Shown here piece by piece: positions 11,320 to 12,027 of a DNA stretch of 12,027 nucleotides (position 1 is the first letter of the stretch; every line of letters begins with the position of its first letter). The DNA is taken from assembly GCA_002506085.1 (NCBI GenBank), contig DAWV01000012.1:1-12027 (forward strand), written 5' to 3'. This DNA is from Methanocorpusculaceae archaeon UBA425. Lineage in GTDB: Archaea; Halobacteriota; Methanomicrobia; Methanomicrobiales; Methanocorpusculaceae. The notes beneath the pieces were generated by a model. The model was not told where the DNA came from. It was given only the letters and a program-made list of their open reading frames with translations, and made no database searches. The translations under genes were made by a program, and so were the position numbers.

Positions 11320-11614
11320 ATGCCGGTAAAAAAAAGATGATTTTGCCCGTGCTGCAATCCGAAAAGGATTTTGCGAGAAGCGAAGCGGTCATCACATCTA
11401 TTACCGATATGAAACACCCGGGGGTCGGTTGAGCCCATATATTCATACGCATATCAGTCACGGAGGCGGGAAAGATATTTCAGATGCTCTCCTGTCAGAA
11501 ATGACGCATCAAATGAAATTTGATAAAAAAGCTGATTTGATGGCGTTTATCGATTGTACGTTCTCTAAAGAAAAATATCTTGTTCATCTCAAAACTAAGG
11601 GATTGATTGAGTAA
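11320..11614 (+). pseudogene. HicA-like toxin disrupted by two frameshifts
   Basis: Three consecutive frames give one protein if a base is restored at two points. Frame a: MPVKK at 11320, stopping at 11338. Frame b: ILPVLQSEKDFARSEA (11340-11387). Frame c: GHHIYYRYETPGGRLSPYIH, then THISHGGGKDISDALLSEM and onward to KTKGLIE and stop at 11614. The GHHIYY element and the following THISHG-x-G-KDI, Q-x-x-x-D-K-K and SKE-x-Y segments match the HicA-like pattern (G-x-HHxY, a conserved His, then a basic helix). The first break is in an A8 run (9 A would restore frame), the second near 11388 (GAAGC/GGTCAT). Both are losses of one base. Length when restored is about 98 aa. The antitoxin upstream is intact. 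Sequencing error is an alternative for the A-run, less so for the second. Confidence 0.72.
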
Positions 11615-11654
11615 AACCTCATCCCTATCCATTATTTTTAGTATCTGTCAGCAG

Positions 11655-11880
11655 TGTTCTGCGCCCCCCTTTTTTGGGCGGGGTGGACGCTGAAAGCGGA
11701 CGCCCTTAGCTGAGGCGGGTTGGACGCTGAAAGCGGACGACCTTAGCTGAGGCGGGTTGGCGACGAAGTCGACGACCTCAGCTGAGGCGGGCTGACCCGA
11801 AGGGGCGGCCTTAGCTGAGCAAACAGAATGTTTGCGACCAAGGCTTTGCCTTGCGACCAAACTGAAAGTTTGCGAGCGGG
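11655..11880. repeat. Hairpin mosaic M7 and 91-bp direct repeat, copy 2
   Basis: Four successive units share GGGTTGG...GACCTTAGCTGAGGC with different hairpins between: CGCT-GAA-AGCG (11688-11698 and 11725-11735), CGAC-GAA-GTCG (11761-11771) and CCC-GAA-GGG (11796-11804). Then come GCAAACA-GAA-TGTTTGC (11819-11835), CAAGGC-TTT-GCCTTG (11839-11853) and CAAACT-GAA-AGTTTG (11858-11872). Bases 11766-11856 repeat 9385-9475. Confidence 0.88.
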
Positions 11881-11894
11881 TGTAATGGGGGAGG

Positions 11895-12027
11895 GGGCTG
11901 GGCGATGCTTTCGAGTGAACCCGGGATTACCGTTATGGATTTTTGGATGTACTTCGATTTCGTGTATGGCATAAGTGTGGATGTATGAGAATTCCACCGC
12001 GAATTATCGCGAATCTACGCGAATCGC
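11895..12027. repeat. GGGCGATGCTTTCG motif, repeat C copy 2 and CGCGAATT repeats
   Basis: GGGCGATGCTTTCGAGTGAA (about 11900-11919) and repeat C (11924-11955) follow mosaic M7. The window ends in CCGCGAATTATCGCGAATCT, then ACGCGAATCGC, short CGCGAAT units related to the CGCGCCGATTCGCGG entry of repeat B. No gene is supported here. Confidence 0.55.

Noticed and set aside
11648..11997. Minus-strand frames through the mosaic (Pro/Arg/Ser-rich)
   Set aside because: They are by-products of repetitive hairpin units, with no promoter, no start signal and no conservation between copies.

Overview
The window looks archaeal. Several genes lack a Shine-Dalgarno site but carry a TATA-like AT box about 25-32 bases before the chosen start codon, as expected for leaderless archaeal transcripts, and several genes end in oligo-T tracts. 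The content (two HEPN/MNT pairs, a GxxExxY protein, a Fic remnant, ribbon-helix-helix regulators, a decayed HicA-like toxin) is an accessory region. My best guess is a methanogenic euryarchaeon of the Methanomicrobiales type, perhaps Methanocorpusculum-like; this is inference. No tRNA, rRNA, CRISPR array, recognisable transposase or core metabolic gene is visible.

Layout. 1-2341: a pRiA4b ORF-3-like protein (-), a small ribbon-helix-helix protein (+), the C-terminal stump of a Fic protein (-) and an AT-rich coiled-coil protein (+). 2391-4104: a small antitoxin-like gene (-) and HEPN/MNT pair 1 (-), with direct repeats and inverted hairpin-mosaic repeats around the pair. 4105-4734: gene-poor, with an orphan terminator-like hairpin and a 111-bp-spaced repeat. 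4766-5374: a 163-aa protein of unknown function followed by a previously untracked 34-aa hydrophobic peptide with a strong ribosome-binding site. 5525-6470: a GxxExxY gene enclosed by long inverted arms whose inner 51 bp are perfectly identical. 6571-8049: a four-gene operon on the minus strand, every junction a 4-base overlap, with a hairpin-rich leader. 8050-9892: about 1.8 kb without a convincing gene, made of several repeat families including a 62-bp tandem array. 9893-10569: HEPN/MNT pair 2. 10843-11614: an intact antitoxin-like gene followed directly by a HicA-like toxin broken by two single-base losses. 11655-12027: more hairpin mosaic.

The unifying signal is a mosaic of short hairpins present in at least six places. 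The junction sequences stay constant (GAGCAA...TTGCGAG; GGCGGGTTGG...GACCTTAGCTGAGGC) while the stems change with compensating substitutions, and the loop is most often the trinucleotide GAA or another GNA triplet. The arrays lie in inverted orientation around the GxxExxY gene and HEPN/MNT pair 1, and in direct orientation around the segment with HEPN/MNT pair 2 plus the HicB/HicA-like pair. I infer that the mosaic acts, or acted, as the ends of small non-autonomous cassettes carrying toxin-antitoxin and related accessory genes. The REP-like nature and any mobilising enzyme remain unproven from this window alone.
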